The notes beneath the pieces are model-generated. The model was given only the letters and a program-made list of their open reading frames with translations. It did no database searches and was not told the DNA's origin. The position numbers were made by a program, and so were the translations under genes. This document shows, one piece after another, positions 37,310 through 46,881 of a stretch of DNA of 47,630 nt (position 1 is the stretch's first letter; each line of letters begins with the position of its first letter). This DNA comes from Mizugakiibacter sp. Its GTDB lineage: Bacteria; Pseudomonadota; Gammaproteobacteria; Xanthomonadales; Rhodanobacteraceae. The stretch is from positions 1-47,630 of the forward strand of contig QILI01000062.1 of NCBI GenBank assembly GCA_003233305.1, read 5' to 3'.

Positions 37310-40300
37310 ATGATCGTTCTCGACGGACAGAACGCCTTGTCGCCGTTCCGGCTCGAACACCTGAATAAGCATCTCAAAGCGATCCACCCGGGGGTCCGGG
37401 TCAAGTCGGCATGGTTTGTTTATTTTATTGATTGTGTCGCCAAACTTGACGAGGCTGAACACATTCGCTTGCAGAATGTGCTGCAAGCCCATGCTACCGC
37501 TATCAAGAATGCAGCCATACTATGGGTTACACCCCGGCTGGGTACGATTTCTCCCTGGTCCACCAAGGCCAGCAACATCCTTCACCGTACCGGCTTTGCA
37601 GTACACCGAGTCGAGCGAGGTATCGCTCTGTTGATGGAGGCCCTGCCACCGGCTGAACACGAGGATTATGCTCGGATCCTGGCAATTCTCCATGATCGCA
37701 TGACCGAGACGGTACTGGAACGTCTCGAAGATGCCGGGCAGCTTTTCTTGCACGGCCAACCTGGTGCATTAGTCACTATTGTCCTCGGCAAACAACCCGG
37801 GCTGGTTTTGCAAGCGGCTAACCAACGACTTGGACTGGCCTTGGCCGAAGACGAAATCACTTATCTCGCCGAACGCTATACCGAACTCGGCCGTGATCCC
37901 AGTGACGTGGAATTGATGATGTTTGCCCAGACCAACTCTGAACACTGTCGGCATAAAGTGTTCAATGCCAGCTGGACCATCGACAAGGCAGACCGCTCTA
38001 AAACCTTATTCGACATGATCCGTGCCACCCACGAGGCCCATCCTGACCACACTCTTTCGGCCTACTCCGACAATGCTGCAGTAATCAGCGGCTCGCGTGG
38101 ACAACGCCTTCGCGTCGACCCTGAACAGGGCGTCTGGACCAGCAAACTTGGTGAAATCCCTTACGCAATCAAGGTTGAAACCCACAACCATCCCACTGCC
38201 ATCGCCCCCTGGGCGGGTGCCGCAACCGGAGCGGGTGGGGAAATTCGCGACGAGGGTGCCGTAGGCCGTGGCGGAAAACCCAAGGCCGGGGTAATAGGCT
38301 TTACCGTATCGCATCTGCGTATTCCAGGCCTAGCCCGTCCTTGGGAAACTCCTCGCCCATTGTCGGCACGGTTTGCCAGTGCCTTCGAGATCATGCGCGA
38401 GGCCCCACTGGGTGCTGCCGCTTTCAACAACGAGTTCGGCCGTCCCTGCTTGGGCGGCTACTTCCGCAGCTTCGAGCAGGACACCAGCGAACTCGGTGTC
38501 CGGCATGGCTACGACAAGCCAATTATGATCGCCGGTGGAATTGCCAATCTACGTTCCGGGCATGTGCAAAAGCAACCACTGCAAGATGGCGACGCTATCG
38601 TCATACTGGGCGGCCCGGCCATGCTGATCGGTCTGGGTGGCGGGGCGGCTTCGTCGCAAGTGGCCGGGCGTAGTATTGAAGATCTCGACTTTGCCTCAGT
38701 ACAGCGCGACAACGCTGAAATGCAGCGGCGTTGCCAGGAAGTCATCGATACCTGCTGTGCACTGGATACAGCGACCCCGATTATCTCCATCCATGACGTC
38801 GGTGCCGGCGGCTTATCCAATGCCATCCCCGAGCTGCTGCATGATTCGCAGCTCGGTGGGCATATTGAACTGGCCAAGATACCTTGTGACGACCCCTCGC
38901 TATCACCGCTGCAACTGTGGTGCAATGAGGCCCAGGAACGATATATTCTCGGTATCCGCCCACCGGATCTGCAACGCCTTAAGACCATCTGTGACCGCGA
39001 ACGCTGTCCCTATGCCGTGGTCGGCCACGCTACTGCCGAGCAACATCTGCATGTGTCCGACCAGCGCGGTGCAAAATCTTCCACTGTCATTGATCTGCCC
39101 ATGAACATGCTGTTCGGTAGCCCACCCCAAATGCAGCGCCGCACAACCCGGATCAAACCTCGTGTGGATCTGGTACCGGATCTCTCCGGCATTACCCTGG
39201 ACGAAGCCATTACCCGGGTACTTCAGCTCCCCTGCGTGGGCTCAAAATCATTCCTTATCACCATTGGCGACCGTAGTGTCGGGGGTCTTTGCGCGCGTGA
39301 TCCCATGGTCGGCCCGTGGCAAGTACCGGTGGCCGATTGCGCAGTGACCCTACTTGACTTCGAAGGCTATGCTGGCGAAGCCATGGCCATGGGTGAGCGT
39401 AGCCCATTGGCCCTGCTGGGCAGTGCCGAAGCAACGCGCATGGCAATTGGTGAGGCCATTACTAACCTGGCCGCCGCACCGGTTCACGAACTGGGTGAAG
39501 TACGCCTTTCTGCTAACTGGATGGCTGCCGTCGACCATGCTCGTGAGGATACCGCCCTGTACGATGCGGTACAGGCCGCCAGCGAGCTATGCCAAGCGCT
39601 CGGCCTTTCCATCCCGGTGGGTAAAGATTCACTGTCCATGCAAACTCGCTGGGACGATGCTGAGCAAGGTCCTCAGCAGACTGTAGCCCCGGTATCCCTA
39701 GTGGTTACGGCTTTCTCCCGGGTCACCGATGTACGCCGGGCCCTGACCCCGCAACTGCATCTCGATCAGGGTGCCACAGCCCTGTGGCTACTTGATCTTG
39801 GCGGCGGCCACGATCGCTTGGGGGCTTCCGCCCTGATGCAAGTATTCAACCGTGGTGGTGGGGTACCACCTGATCTCGATGATCCCCATCGACTGCAGGC
39901 TTTTTTCACCTTCATACAGCAAGCTACCAGCCAGGGCTTACTGCTCGCCTACCACGACCGTAGCGATGGAGGCCTGATTGTCAGCCTCCTGGAAATGGCC
40001 TTCGCCGGCCATTGTGGTTTGCAGATCCAACTCGATGGCTGGGGGGAAACCACTCTGCGCACCCTGTTTACCGAGGAACTTGGGGCTGTGTTCCAAGTCA
40101 GTGAGAATAACAGTGAGCGCTTACAGGTTTTGGCTCAAGCCCACGGTCTCACCCATTATTTGCACCGTATCGGCCAACCCAGGGAAAAGCTTGGTATCAA
40201 GCTGTTCCTCGGTGACGAAGTTGTGGCTCGCTGGAACTGGACAGATCATTTTAATTCCTGGCATGAAACCAGTGCAGCCATGCAGCGACTCCGCGACCAT

Positions 40301-41179
40301 CCCGACTACGCCGAGCAGGAACGGGTCTGGCGTGTCGACGATGATGACCCCGGCATGCGACCGGCCTCAAGTTTCGTTCTTTCCGAGAATGTGGCCGCGC
40401 CCCTGATTGCCAGCGGAGTACGTCCACGAATCGCCATCCTTCGTGAACAGGGTGTCAACGGTGAGGTAGAAATGGCCGCTGCATTCATCCGTGCCGGCTT
40501 CGAAGCTGTCGATGTACACATGAGCGATCTGCTCTCTGGCCGTCATCACCTGAAAAATTTCCATGGCCTTGCTGTTTGCGGCGGTTTTTCCTACGGTGAT
40601 GTCCTCGGTGCCGGCCGCGGCTGGGCTGCCTCGATCCTCTACAACGAGTCCTTGCGACAACAGTTCCAAGCCTTCTTCGCCGATGAAACCACGTTCTCTC
40701 TGGGCGTTTGCAACGGTTGCCAGATGCTCTCGGAATTACGTGAAATTATTCCCGATACCGATGCCTGGCCACATTTTCTGCGTAATAAATCCGAACAGTT
40801 TGAAGCCCGGCTGGTCACCATAGAAGTGCGTGAATCACCCTCCATTTTCCTCACTGGTATGACCGGCTCGCGGCTTCCTGTAGTCGTCGCCCACGGAGAA
40901 GGTTGTGCAACATGGCAAGAAGGGCTCGAACCCACGCAATCATCCTGCCTGAACTATGTCGACCATCACGGTAAAGCCACCGAGGCTTATCCACTCAATC
41001 CTAATGGCTCCCCCGGTGGACACACCGGATTTCACGCTGCCGGGGGCCGGGTATTGATTCTCATGCCGCACCCCGAACGCGTCTTCCGTAGTGTGCAACT
41101 GAGTTGGTACCCCTCCACCTGGGGCGAGGATTCACCCTGGATGCGTCTGTTTCGCAATGCCCGGGTTTGGCTGGGATAG
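37310..41179 (+). CDS. purL: Phosphoribosylformylglycinamidine synthase
   Basis: A 1289-residue long-type PurL for the fourth step of purine synthesis. From the N-terminus: a PurS-like domain, the FGAM synthetase domains with [27 protein letters not shown] (about residues 290-315), and a C-terminal glutaminase with [16 protein letters not shown], nucleophile Cys in LGVCNGCQ and the His/Glu pair in MPHPERVFR. Length equals that of E. coli PurL (1295) within a few residues. The ATG at 37310 has no good ribosome site (GCTGCGTTCCCC precedes it). It is monocistronic and followed by a strong hairpin. Confidence 0.97.
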   Translation: MIVLDGQNALSPFRLEHLNKHLKAIHPGVRVKSAWFVYFIDCVAKLDEAEHIRLQNVLQAHATAIKNAAILWVTPRLGTISPWSTKASNILHRTGFAVHRVERGIALLMEALPPAEHEDYARILAILHDRMTETVLERLEDAGQLFLHGQPGALVTIVLGKQPGLVLQAANQRLGLALAEDEITYLAERYTELGRDPSDVELMMFAQTNSEHCRHKVFNASWTIDKADRSKTLFDMIRATHEAHPDHTLSAYSDNAAVISGSRGQRLRVDPEQGVWTSKLGEIPYAIKVETHNHPTAIAPWAGAATGAGGEIRDEGAVGRGGKPKAGVIGFTVSHLRIPGLARPWETPRPLSARFASAFEIMREAPLGAAAFNNEFGRPCLGGYFRSFEQDTSELGVRHGYDKPIMIAGGIANLRSGHVQKQPLQDGDAIVILGGPAMLIGLGGGAASSQVAGRSIEDLDFASVQRDNAEMQRRCQEVIDTCCALDTATPIISIHDVGAGGLSNAIPELLHDSQLGGHIELAKIPCDDPSLSPLQLWCNEAQERYILGIRPPDLQRLKTICDRERCPYAVVGHATAEQHLHVSDQRGAKSSTVIDLPMNMLFGSPPQMQRRTTRIKPRVDLVPDLSGITLDEAITRVLQLPCVGSKSFLITIGDRSVGGLCARDPMVGPWQVPVADCAVTLLDFEGYAGEAMAMGERSPLALLGSAEATRMAIGEAITNLAAAPVHELGEVRLSANWMAAVDHAREDTALYDAVQAASELCQALGLSIPVGKDSLSMQTRWDDAEQGPQQTVAPVSLVVTAFSRVTDVRRALTPQLHLDQGATALWLLDLGGGHDRLGASALMQVFNRGGGVPPDLDDPHRLQAFFTFIQQATSQGLLLAYHDRSDGGLIVSLLEMAFAGHCGLQIQLDGWGETTLRTLFTEELGAVFQVSENNSERLQVLAQAHGLTHYLHRIGQPREKLGIKLFLGDEVVARWNWTDHFNSWHETSAAMQRLRDHPDYAEQERVWRVDDDDPGMRPASSFVLSENVAAPLIASGVRPRIAILREQGVNGEVEMAAAFIRAGFEAVDVHMSDLLSGRHHLKNFHGLAVCGGFSYGDVLGAGRGWAASILYNESLRQQFQAFFADETTFSLGVCNGCQMLSELREIIPDTDAWPHFLRNKSEQFEARLVTIEVRESPSIFLTGMTGSRLPVVVAHGEGCATWQEGLEPTQSSCLNYVDHHGKATEAYPLNPNGSPGGHTGFHAAGGRVLILMPHPERVFRSVQLSWYPSTWGEDSPWMRLFRNARVWLG

Positions 41180-41311
41180 CTGCTACAAATGGCCACTAGG
41201 TAGTCCGTTATACGGTATCGGACCTTGGGTTCCCTGGGCGTTATCCACGTAAGAAGGTGGCGCTTGTTTGACTGCACCCCCACTTGCTATTTCCCTCCCG
41301 GTTGGAATCCA

Positions 41312-41350
41312 GTGAATACACCACTGGTTTTTAGCCGGTGGTGTATTCAC
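41312..41350. terminator. Long hairpin between convergent purL and doxDA
   Basis: A 16-base arm (41312-41327, beginning GTGAATACACC) pairs with 41335-41350 (ending GTATTCAC) through 15 Watson-Crick pairs and one G-T wobble, with a TTTTTAG loop. It sits between two converging genes, about 130 bases past purL and 26 bases past doxDA. Neither side has a strong T-tract beyond the stem, so it may act as a bidirectional terminator or have another role. Confidence 0.6.
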
Positions 41351-41375
41351 AACTCAAGATGAGTGCTGGTCGCCG

Positions 41376-42473
41376 TCAAGGCTGGGCCGTCACCTTCGTG
41401 CTTAGGTGCTGGCCATCGATGGTGGTTAGGCGCAAGGTATAGCTGCTACCGGACAAGGCTTGCATCGCATTTCCCGGTAACTCAATGACGGCCTTGGCAC
41501 CGACCACTCCGCCAATACCGTAGGCTGTTGGCTTAAACTTCGAGGACCAGGCTTGGGTAAACCGATTGACGATGCTGGCTTTGGGTAGTGCGGTCAGCTG
41601 CTTACCGGTCCACCGCTCCACGGCGTTACCACTGGAATCGAGCAACTCTGCACCAATTAAGTAGAGCTTACCGGTGTCCGGGCCGGCATCAACATAAGCA
41701 TGAAAGCTCACTGTCCCATCGGTCTTGACTTGTGCCTGATTCAGACTCAGGGAGTAATGATGAAAATTTACCCGTGCGTGCAATGGGCTGTATACCGCGC
41801 CATGTAGAAACTGGTAGGAGGTGACGGTAAAAATAATCGCGATGATACCCAGCCAGATGCTCCACTTACGCATGGTCTGGTAAGGTAAATGTCCTGAAAA
41901 CAACACCCGGAACCAGCTGCGCTCACCGAGATTCGGATTACGCCGGGCCAGCCAGTGATCCACCGACCAGGATCCACCGCCGGTAAGCATCAGCAGCGTA
42001 CCCATGGCAAAACCCGCCGCCGCCATAGTCCACTCGTCAACACAAGTCGAACCCATCCAGCCAAAGATCATCATCAACGATACATTTACCCCGGCACTTG
42101 CGAAGGCCAGCAAGCGGGTGGCGAAACCGATAATCAGGCCCACTCCGACGACTAACTCGACCAGAGTCCAGAACCACACCATGGTATGCAGCAAGCTACC
42201 ATGCTCCATAATCCATTGGATCATCCCGGGAAACATCGACCCAGGCATGGCATGCGCCAGCTTGTTGGCCACGTAGCCGCTAACGTCCGGGTTCATCTTC
42301 ACCGCTGACAGGTGGCCTTGAACCATATGGAAATCGTAAAACAGTCGGCGTGAAGCGCCGCCCCAATACACCCAGCCCTGAACCAGGCGTACGCCCAGAG
42401 CCATCAGCCCCGCGAATGCGAAAATTCGTGCCGGGGTCCATTCGCCCTGTTGAGTCGTGTTGGTCGTTTGCAT
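41376..42473 (-). CDS. doxDA: Thiosulfate:quinone oxidoreductase, DoxD-DoxA fusion
   Basis: A 365-residue inner-membrane enzyme oxidising thiosulfate to tetrathionate and passing electrons to the quinone pool. Residues 1-175 form the DoxD domain, a DoxX-like four-helix bundle (ARIFAFAGLMALGVRLVQG, MVWFWTLVELVVGVGLIIGF, ASAGVNVSLMMIFGWMGS, MAAAGFAMGTLLMLTGGG). A further helix near 205-222 leads to the DoxA domain (225-365) in the periplasm. Such fusions are known in Acidithiobacillus, whereas archaeal DoxD and DoxA are separate. ATG 42473 is chosen; the ORF runs 21 codons further. It is last in the dsrE-SBP-doxDA cassette, after a 250-base gap. Confidence 0.9.
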   Translation of the reverse strand: MQTTNTTQQGEWTPARIFAFAGLMALGVRLVQGWVYWGGASRRLFYDFHMVQGHLSAVKMNPDVSGYVANKLAHAMPGSMFPGMIQWIMEHGSLLHTMVWFWTLVELVVGVGLIIGFATRLLAFASAGVNVSLMMIFGWMGSTCVDEWTMAAAGFAMGTLLMLTGGGSWSVDHWLARRNPNLGERSWFRVLFSGHLPYQTMRKWSIWLGIIAIIFTVTSYQFLHGAVYSPLHARVNFHHYSLSLNQAQVKTDGTVSFHAYVDAGPDTGKLYLIGAELLDSSGNAVERWTGKQLTALPKASIVNRFTQAWSSKFKPTAYGIGGVVGAKAVIELPGNAMQALSGSSYTLRLTTIDGQHLSTKVTAQP

Positions 42474-42682
42474 AGCCGTTTTCCTCTTGTCCGTACCTGC
42501 TGGACGAACGATCGAATTAATGATTTTTCCAAGCACACCAAGATCGTGCGGTTCCTGTCACTTTTCAGATCATTACCGAAGTTGCTCACCCGATCATGGG
42601 GCTGAACTTGCTGGGTTGGGTCGATGTTACGGCCGTACTACCCCAGCAACCTCTGCAGTGAGGGCAGGTCTGCCGCCGAGCA

Positions 42683-42705
42683 GATCGGACCTCTGGGGCC
42701 CGATC
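42683..42705 (-). terminator. Hairpin after the solute-binding protein gene
   Basis: GATCGGACC (42683-42691) and GGCCCGATC (42697-42705) form a nine-base stem with one A-C mismatch, 18 bases past the stop. No T-run follows on the minus strand. It could partly terminate or stabilise the upstream message and so weaken doxDA expression. Confidence 0.35.
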
Positions 42706-42723
42706 CACCCAATCGCCATGGCT

Positions 42724-43725
42724 TCAGTGTTTGCCCATGTAGGGTTTAAAACCGTAGTGCTCAAACACTTTCAAAGCTGCCGCCGAGCGTAGAAACTTGA
42801 TCCAGGCCCTGGCCCAACGCGGATGTGGCGCTCCCCTGACCATCGCAATGGCATACACCGCCGTCGTATTGTTACGCGGAGCGATATCCACATAGCTGAT
42901 CGGATGACCGATCTCCTCCTGGAACAGGGCCTCCGACTTCCAGGTAATCCCCGCATCCGCCAAACCCTGCATCAGAAACAGAGGTGTCTGTCGGTGATGA
43001 ATATGGGTCAGAACAGTCTGCCCATTCTGCACCTTGGTAACGTAGACATTTTGCTCCAAGGCCTTGCCACCAGCCTTACGCAGCGTGCTCATAGCCCTGG
43101 CAGCAATACCTTCCCATTTTGGGTTAGGCATGACAACACGGATGCCGGGCTTGCCGAGATCCGCTACCGACTTGATCCCTGCTGGATTGCCTTTCGGCAC
43201 CATAATGGTCAAGTCATTGGTCACATACGGCACAACCGGAGCCACCAGTAGTCCCTTTTTGAGAACCTTACGCACCCGACCCAACCCTGCTGCATATACA
43301 TCTGGAGCGATGGTCCAGGTCATATTGCCAACAGTGATCGTGTTACCGGCCTGCATCTGCTTGAGCAGGAGACCCGGTGGCAGGGTCTCAGAATAAATCC
43401 GGCCACGGAGCTGCGGATATTTGGCCTCAAAGGCCTTGACCAGTGGTGCCATGGCAAAGTAATAGTTGCCACCGACAAAGATTACCAGCTTGGGATTATC
43501 AAGATTACCGTGAAAATCAGGCAGGTCATCCACTTCCGGTACGGTAAAATTCAGACCCTTGTACAGTGCTGGATTGTTGGCCCCATGCTGCCAGGGCGGA
43601 AACAATGTTTCCTGGTATTTTGGTGGCGTCACCGGCTTGCCGATATCGCCGGCCTGAACACTGACAGCCATGCCTGCCAAGGCCAACAGAAGTGTTCCCA
43701 GCCCAATTTGTAAGTTCCGTTTCAT
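42724..43725 (-). CDS. Periplasmic solute-binding protein (PBP II superfamily), orphan
   Basis: A 333-residue secreted protein. Signal peptide MKRNLQIGLGTLLLALAGMAVSVQA is followed by a two-lobed PBP type II fold: VIFVGGNYYFAMAPLVKAFEAKYPQLRGRIYSETLPPG, then NDLTIMVPKGNPAGIKSVADLGKPGIRVVMPNPKWEGI, a ModA/sulfate-binding-like pattern. The ligand is likely an anion; a sulfur oxyanion would fit the neighbouring doxDA, but this is inference. No permease or ATPase gene adjoins. ATG 43725 has AAGGTG upstream; an upstream ATG and GTG are alternatives. The gene follows the DsrE-like gene by 68 bases. Confidence 0.8.
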   Translation of the reverse strand: MKRNLQIGLGTLLLALAGMAVSVQAGDIGKPVTPPKYQETLFPPWQHGANNPALYKGLNFTVPEVDDLPDFHGNLDNPKLVIFVGGNYYFAMAPLVKAFEAKYPQLRGRIYSETLPPGLLLKQMQAGNTITVGNMTWTIAPDVYAAGLGRVRKVLKKGLLVAPVVPYVTNDLTIMVPKGNPAGIKSVADLGKPGIRVVMPNPKWEGIAARAMSTLRKAGGKALEQNVYVTKVQNGQTVLTHIHHRQTPLFLMQGLADAGITWKSEALFQEEIGHPISYVDIAPRNNTTAVYAIAMVRGAPHPRWARAWIKFLRSAAALKVFEHYGFKPYMGKH

Positions 43726-43793
43726 ACCCATCACCTTATCGTTATGCAGAGAAGTACCGGCCGCTCAGAGAATCCTGCCGACCGGTGGCCTAT

Positions 43794-44345
43794 TTACATG
43801 CGCATCAGTGCATAACCCTTATTTTGCAGAATAACCAGAGTCGAAATTGCTGAGAGCGCGATCTTGAACTTCGGGTTTACTTCCGCTGGTGTGTAACCGT
43901 TATCAGCCAATGCGTTACCGCAGACCGTCAGTTCAACCCCGGCCTTATACAGCGCGTTGATTACCTTGAGGTTGGGATTGGCATAACCGAACTTGGCCTT
44001 GAAAGCCTTCGCACTGAGTACCACCGAAGTAGCCGGGCCGTGTACGACAAGCACGAACTTCAGATTCTTCAGCGGAACCCCCATCACTGCAAACGCATTT
44101 ACAGTGCGCGCGGTGTGGTTGAGACTGCCATTGAGCTTGTCCATATGCTTGGACTTGGTTATATCAAACAAGGCTTTATAGGTGGTGTGTTGATTCGGGA
44201 CAAAAACCACATGCTTCCACACATGCACATGGCCAAAACCGGGAACCCCAGGGGTGCTCCAGAATCCAGCCGGTTGGGCAGCAAGAACCAGGGTTGGAAT
44301 CGAGAAAATCAGTGCAAAAACCAGTAGACGGAGTTTCTTGCTCAC
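43794..44345 (-). CDS. Secreted DsrE-family protein
   Basis: A 183-residue exported protein. Signal peptide MSKKLRLLVFALIFSIPTLVLAA (cleavage after about residue 23) precedes a DsrE/DsrF-like fold. The segment LKFVLVVHGPATSVVL, then AGVELTVCGNALADNGY with Cys142, is the position of the reactive sulfur-carrier Cys in DsrE proteins. Most characterised DsrE proteins are cytosolic, so a periplasmic form is distinctive. The start is GTG 44345, preceded by GAGGAG eight bases upstream. First gene of the sulfur cassette; upstream lies an AT-rich promoter region. Confidence 0.82.
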   Translation of the reverse strand: MSKKLRLLVFALIFSIPTLVLAAQPAGFWSTPGVPGFGHVHVWKHVVFVPNQHTTYKALFDITKSKHMDKLNGSLNHTARTVNAFAVMGVPLKNLKFVLVVHGPATSVVLSAKAFKAKFGYANPNLKVINALYKAGVELTVCGNALADNGYTPAEVNPKFKIALSAISTLVILQNKGYALMRM

Positions 44346-44418
44346 GTGTCACTCTCCTCAAGAAGCCATGGATAATACGGTCACCCTACGCCTGCACTTA
44401 AGGCTCCACAAATATATT

Positions 44419-44432
44419 TTAACTATAGTTAA
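44419..44432. promoter_or_regulatory. Perfect 14-bp palindrome upstream of the sulfur cassette (candidate operator)
   Basis: TTAACTATAGTTAA is completely self-complementary. It lies about 74 bases before the dsrE-like start and just downstream of the predicted promoter, the position expected for a repressor site. The binding regulator is unknown. Confidence 0.45.
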
Positions 44433-44450
44433 TATAAGGATTACTTATAC

Positions 44451-44478
44451 CTTATATTTGATATGATACATTGCACAA
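44451..44478 (-). promoter_or_regulatory. Candidate promoter of the dsrE-SBP-doxDA cassette
   Basis: On the minus strand TTGTGC (44478-44473) is followed after 16 bases by TATAAG (44456-44451), a second TATAAG lying seven bases further. The whole region is AT-rich. Predicted transcription would begin near 44444, just before the 14-bp palindrome at 44432-44419. Confidence 0.4.
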
Positions 44479-44903
44479 ATAGTCTGATATATCGTTCTGT
44501 TGGACAACCATCCGCCGACTTGAGCCATCAGATCACTCCACCGTTGATCCCGGCAGTACCTTCCGAGCTGACTGTATGTCCCACCAGCCCGCCTGCTGTG
44601 TCATGAGGTACCGACGATCAATACAGCTTGGAGTAATGTGAGATTTCTGTATTCACCACCTGCTTCTCGCCGCATTGCAGTACACCGGCCTGCAGATTAC
44701 CTTCCGGATCTGGGCAGAAACGGTGCGCAACCTGGTTACATTGATCGATACCCCCTGCTGCCGCGATGCCAGCAGCGGATGCGGGCCACCGGGCCAGCCC
44801 CAAAAATCGGTCGGAGCGAAATATAACGATCCCCCGAACCAAGCTAAGTGGTTCATAACCGCTTTGGCACGCAGGTTCGCCCCGACTTCGCTACCATAGG
44901 CGT

Positions 44904-45653
44904 ATGAACAAACCTGCTACGACCCATTTCGGTTTCCGCGAAGTACCGGTTGCTGAGAAGCAATACCTGGTCGGACGCGTTTTTACTTCCGTTGCGCAGC
45001 GCTATGATCTGATGAACGACCTGATGTCGTTCGGGCTCCACCGGTTATGGAAGCGTTTTTTTGTCGCCACCTGTGGAGTGCGGGCCGGTGATCGGGTCCT
45101 CGACCTGGCGGGTGGAACCGGCGATATTGCCGCCCTGTTGTATCCACGGGTGGGGGCCAAGGGTCAGATCACGGTCGGTGACATCAACGCGGCGATGCTC
45201 GACGTAGGACGGTCCCGGCTTACTGACCGAGGCTTGGTTGGACGGCTTGACTGGACCCAGATGAATGCCGAATACCTGCCCTGTGCCAATGCCAGCTTCG
45301 ATGCCGTAACAATCGCCTTCGGCCTGCGGAATGTCACCGATAAAGATCGGGCTTTGCGGGAGATGTATCGGGTTTTGCGCCCAGGTGGCCGGGTACTGAT
45401 TCTGGAGTTTTCGCGATTGACCCAGGACTGGATGCAACCACTGTACGACTTGCATTCCTTTCAGGTATTGCCGCGCCTCGGTCGCCTGTTTGCCAACGAT
45501 GCAGAGAGCTATCGTTATCTTGCCGAGTCCATCCGCAAACACCCTGACCAGGCCACCCTGAAAGCCATGCTGCATGAAGCGGGCTTTGCCCAAGTCAGCG
45601 TACACAATCTCAGTGCCGGCCTCGTCGCCATCCATCGCGGCTATCGGCTTTGA
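44904..45653 (+). CDS. ubiE: Ubiquinone/menaquinone C-methyltransferase UbiE
   Basis: A 249-residue class I SAM-dependent methyltransferase that methylates demethylmenaquinone and the ubiquinone precursor. FGFREVPVAEKQYLVGRVFTSVAQRYDLMNDLMSFGLHRLWK is the UbiE N-terminal signature; DLAGGTGD (67-74) binds SAM; AFGLRNVTD and LRPGGRVLILEFS follow. Length matches E. coli UbiE (251). Quinones are the electron acceptor of DoxDA encoded nearby, though the genes are divergent and not an operon. A perfect hairpin follows the stop. Confidence 0.96.
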   Translation: MNKPATTHFGFREVPVAEKQYLVGRVFTSVAQRYDLMNDLMSFGLHRLWKRFFVATCGVRAGDRVLDLAGGTGDIAALLYPRVGAKGQITVGDINAAMLDVGRSRLTDRGLVGRLDWTQMNAEYLPCANASFDAVTIAFGLRNVTDKDRALREMYRVLRPGGRVLILEFSRLTQDWMQPLYDLHSFQVLPRLGRLFANDAESYRYLAESIRKHPDQATLKAMLHEAGFAQVSVHNLSAGLVAIHRGYRL

Positions 45654-45678
45654 GGGCTGCTTCCGGTCTCTGCTCCCT

Positions 45679-45702
45679 GCCGTTGGCGCTCATGCCAACG
45701 GC
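45679..45702 (+). terminator. Hairpin after ubiE
   Basis: GCCGTTGGC (45679-45687) and GCCAACGGC (45694-45702) pair perfectly around a GCTCAT loop, 25 bases past the ubiE stop. No T-tract follows; a terminator or message-stabilising stem is likely. Confidence 0.5.
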
Positions 45703-45871
45703 CTGCCATTCAGCCTGATTTGAGCGGGCACGATGTGCCTGTTGGACCTACCGGTCGCATGGGGTATCGCCTTGCCAGCGACCCCCGACGCAGCCACACT
45801 TCCCCGGCGCGCACTTTATTCTTTCAATGGCCTGCCGAGCAGCACCCCACCTCGAACCAAGCCGCAAAGCC

Positions 45872-46867
45872 ATGACCCCATCCACAACCTCATCCGTACG
45901 ACCTTCCTTGAAGGTACTGCTGCTGCGCCGACTGAGGATGCTGATTCTGCTGGCCAGCCTGCTTCTGGCAGTCGGGGCGGGCGTGTACCAATTTGCACCC
46001 TCTTGGCTGGTTCGTGGTTGGGTAACGTGGCAGGTCTGGCAAAACCATCTGCAAGTACGCAGTATCAAGGTCGCTGGGGTACGTTGGGTGTACTACGAAG
46101 GTGGCCAGGGACCGACCCTGATACTGCTGCACGGTTTTGGTGGCTCGGCCATGGACTGGCTACCGACGGCAAAGTATCTGGTTGGTAACTTCCATCTGCT
46201 GATCCCCGATCTACCCGGCTACGGCCAATCTTCACCGGTCCCCATAGCCCAGGGGGGTATCCATGGTGAAGCCCAGGCATTGGCTGGCTTTGTGCGAGCG
46301 CTGCATGTCAAGCATTTCGGACTGGTCGGACATTCCATGGGCGGCGCCATCGCCGGGGTCTATGCAGCCAAGCACCCGGATCAGGTCTTTGGCCTGGCTT
46401 TGCTGGACTCAGCCGGTCTGCCGTTCAAGCTCAACGCCTTCGCCCGGGGAGTGCTAGCCGGGAAAAATCCCTTCGCTTACACCAGTCGTGCCGAATTTCG
46501 GCACCTACTCACTCTGGTGTTTTTGCATCCGCCGCAGCTTCCCGGCCGAATCGAGGATGTGTTCGTCAACCGCAACCGGAGTCGGCATGCCTTCATGCTG
46601 GGCGTATTAGAGCAACTCCGCAAACCCGCCAACGCGACCGCACTGGTACCCTTGCTGCCGCGTCTGCGTATGCCGGTACTCGGCCTCTGGTGCCGCCAGG
46701 ACCGGGTGATCCCCCCCGATGCCATGCAGGCCCTACGCCGGGGACTGCAACAGGCCACCCAGATCGACATGACGCTGCTCAATGGTTGCGGCCACATGTC
46801 AATTATCGAAAAACCCCACGAAACCGCACAAGCTATCACCCGTTTCTTCATCCTGCCGGGCGGATAA
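45872..46867 (+). CDS. Membrane-anchored alpha/beta hydrolase
   Basis: A 331-residue hydrolase. An N-terminal segment (LRMLILLASLLLAVGAGVYQF, near residues 21-41) is a membrane anchor or uncleaved signal. The fold shows the oxyanion-hole motif LHGFGG, nucleophile Ser155 in GHSMGG, an acidic member in LWCRQDRVIP and the catalytic His in NGCGHMSIIEKP. Substrate cannot be told from sequence; lipase, esterase and haloperoxidase-like enzymes share these motifs. I start at ATG 45872; ATG 45827, 15 codons earlier, is in the same frame. Convergent with the next gene, 14 bases apart. Confidence 0.85.
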   Translation: MTPSTTSSVRPSLKVLLLRRLRMLILLASLLLAVGAGVYQFAPSWLVRGWVTWQVWQNHLQVRSIKVAGVRWVYYEGGQGPTLILLHGFGGSAMDWLPTAKYLVGNFHLLIPDLPGYGQSSPVPIAQGGIHGEAQALAGFVRALHVKHFGLVGHSMGGAIAGVYAAKHPDQVFGLALLDSAGLPFKLNAFARGVLAGKNPFAYTSRAEFRHLLTLVFLHPPQLPGRIEDVFVNRNRSRHAFMLGVLEQLRKPANATALVPLLPRLRMPVLGLWCRQDRVIPPDAMQALRRGLQQATQIDMTLLNGCGHMSIIEKPHETAQAITRFFILPGG

Positions 46868-46881
46868 GTACCTGCAACCTG

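Larger units (their letters stand above)
44346..44903. other. Non-coding region between the dsrE-like gene and ubiE
   Basis: 558 bases with no convincing gene. The left third is strikingly AT-rich (44410-44500) against GC-rich surroundings and holds the promoter-like and palindromic elements listed separately. The right part contains short ORFs on both strands (44618-44842 minus; 44675-44899 plus) that lack ribosome sites and recognisable sequence. Confidence 0.45.

Noticed and set aside
44618-44899. Overlapping small ORFs on both strands upstream of ubiE
   Set aside because: No ribosome sites, no recognisable sequence, and mutually overlapping; treated as non-coding.
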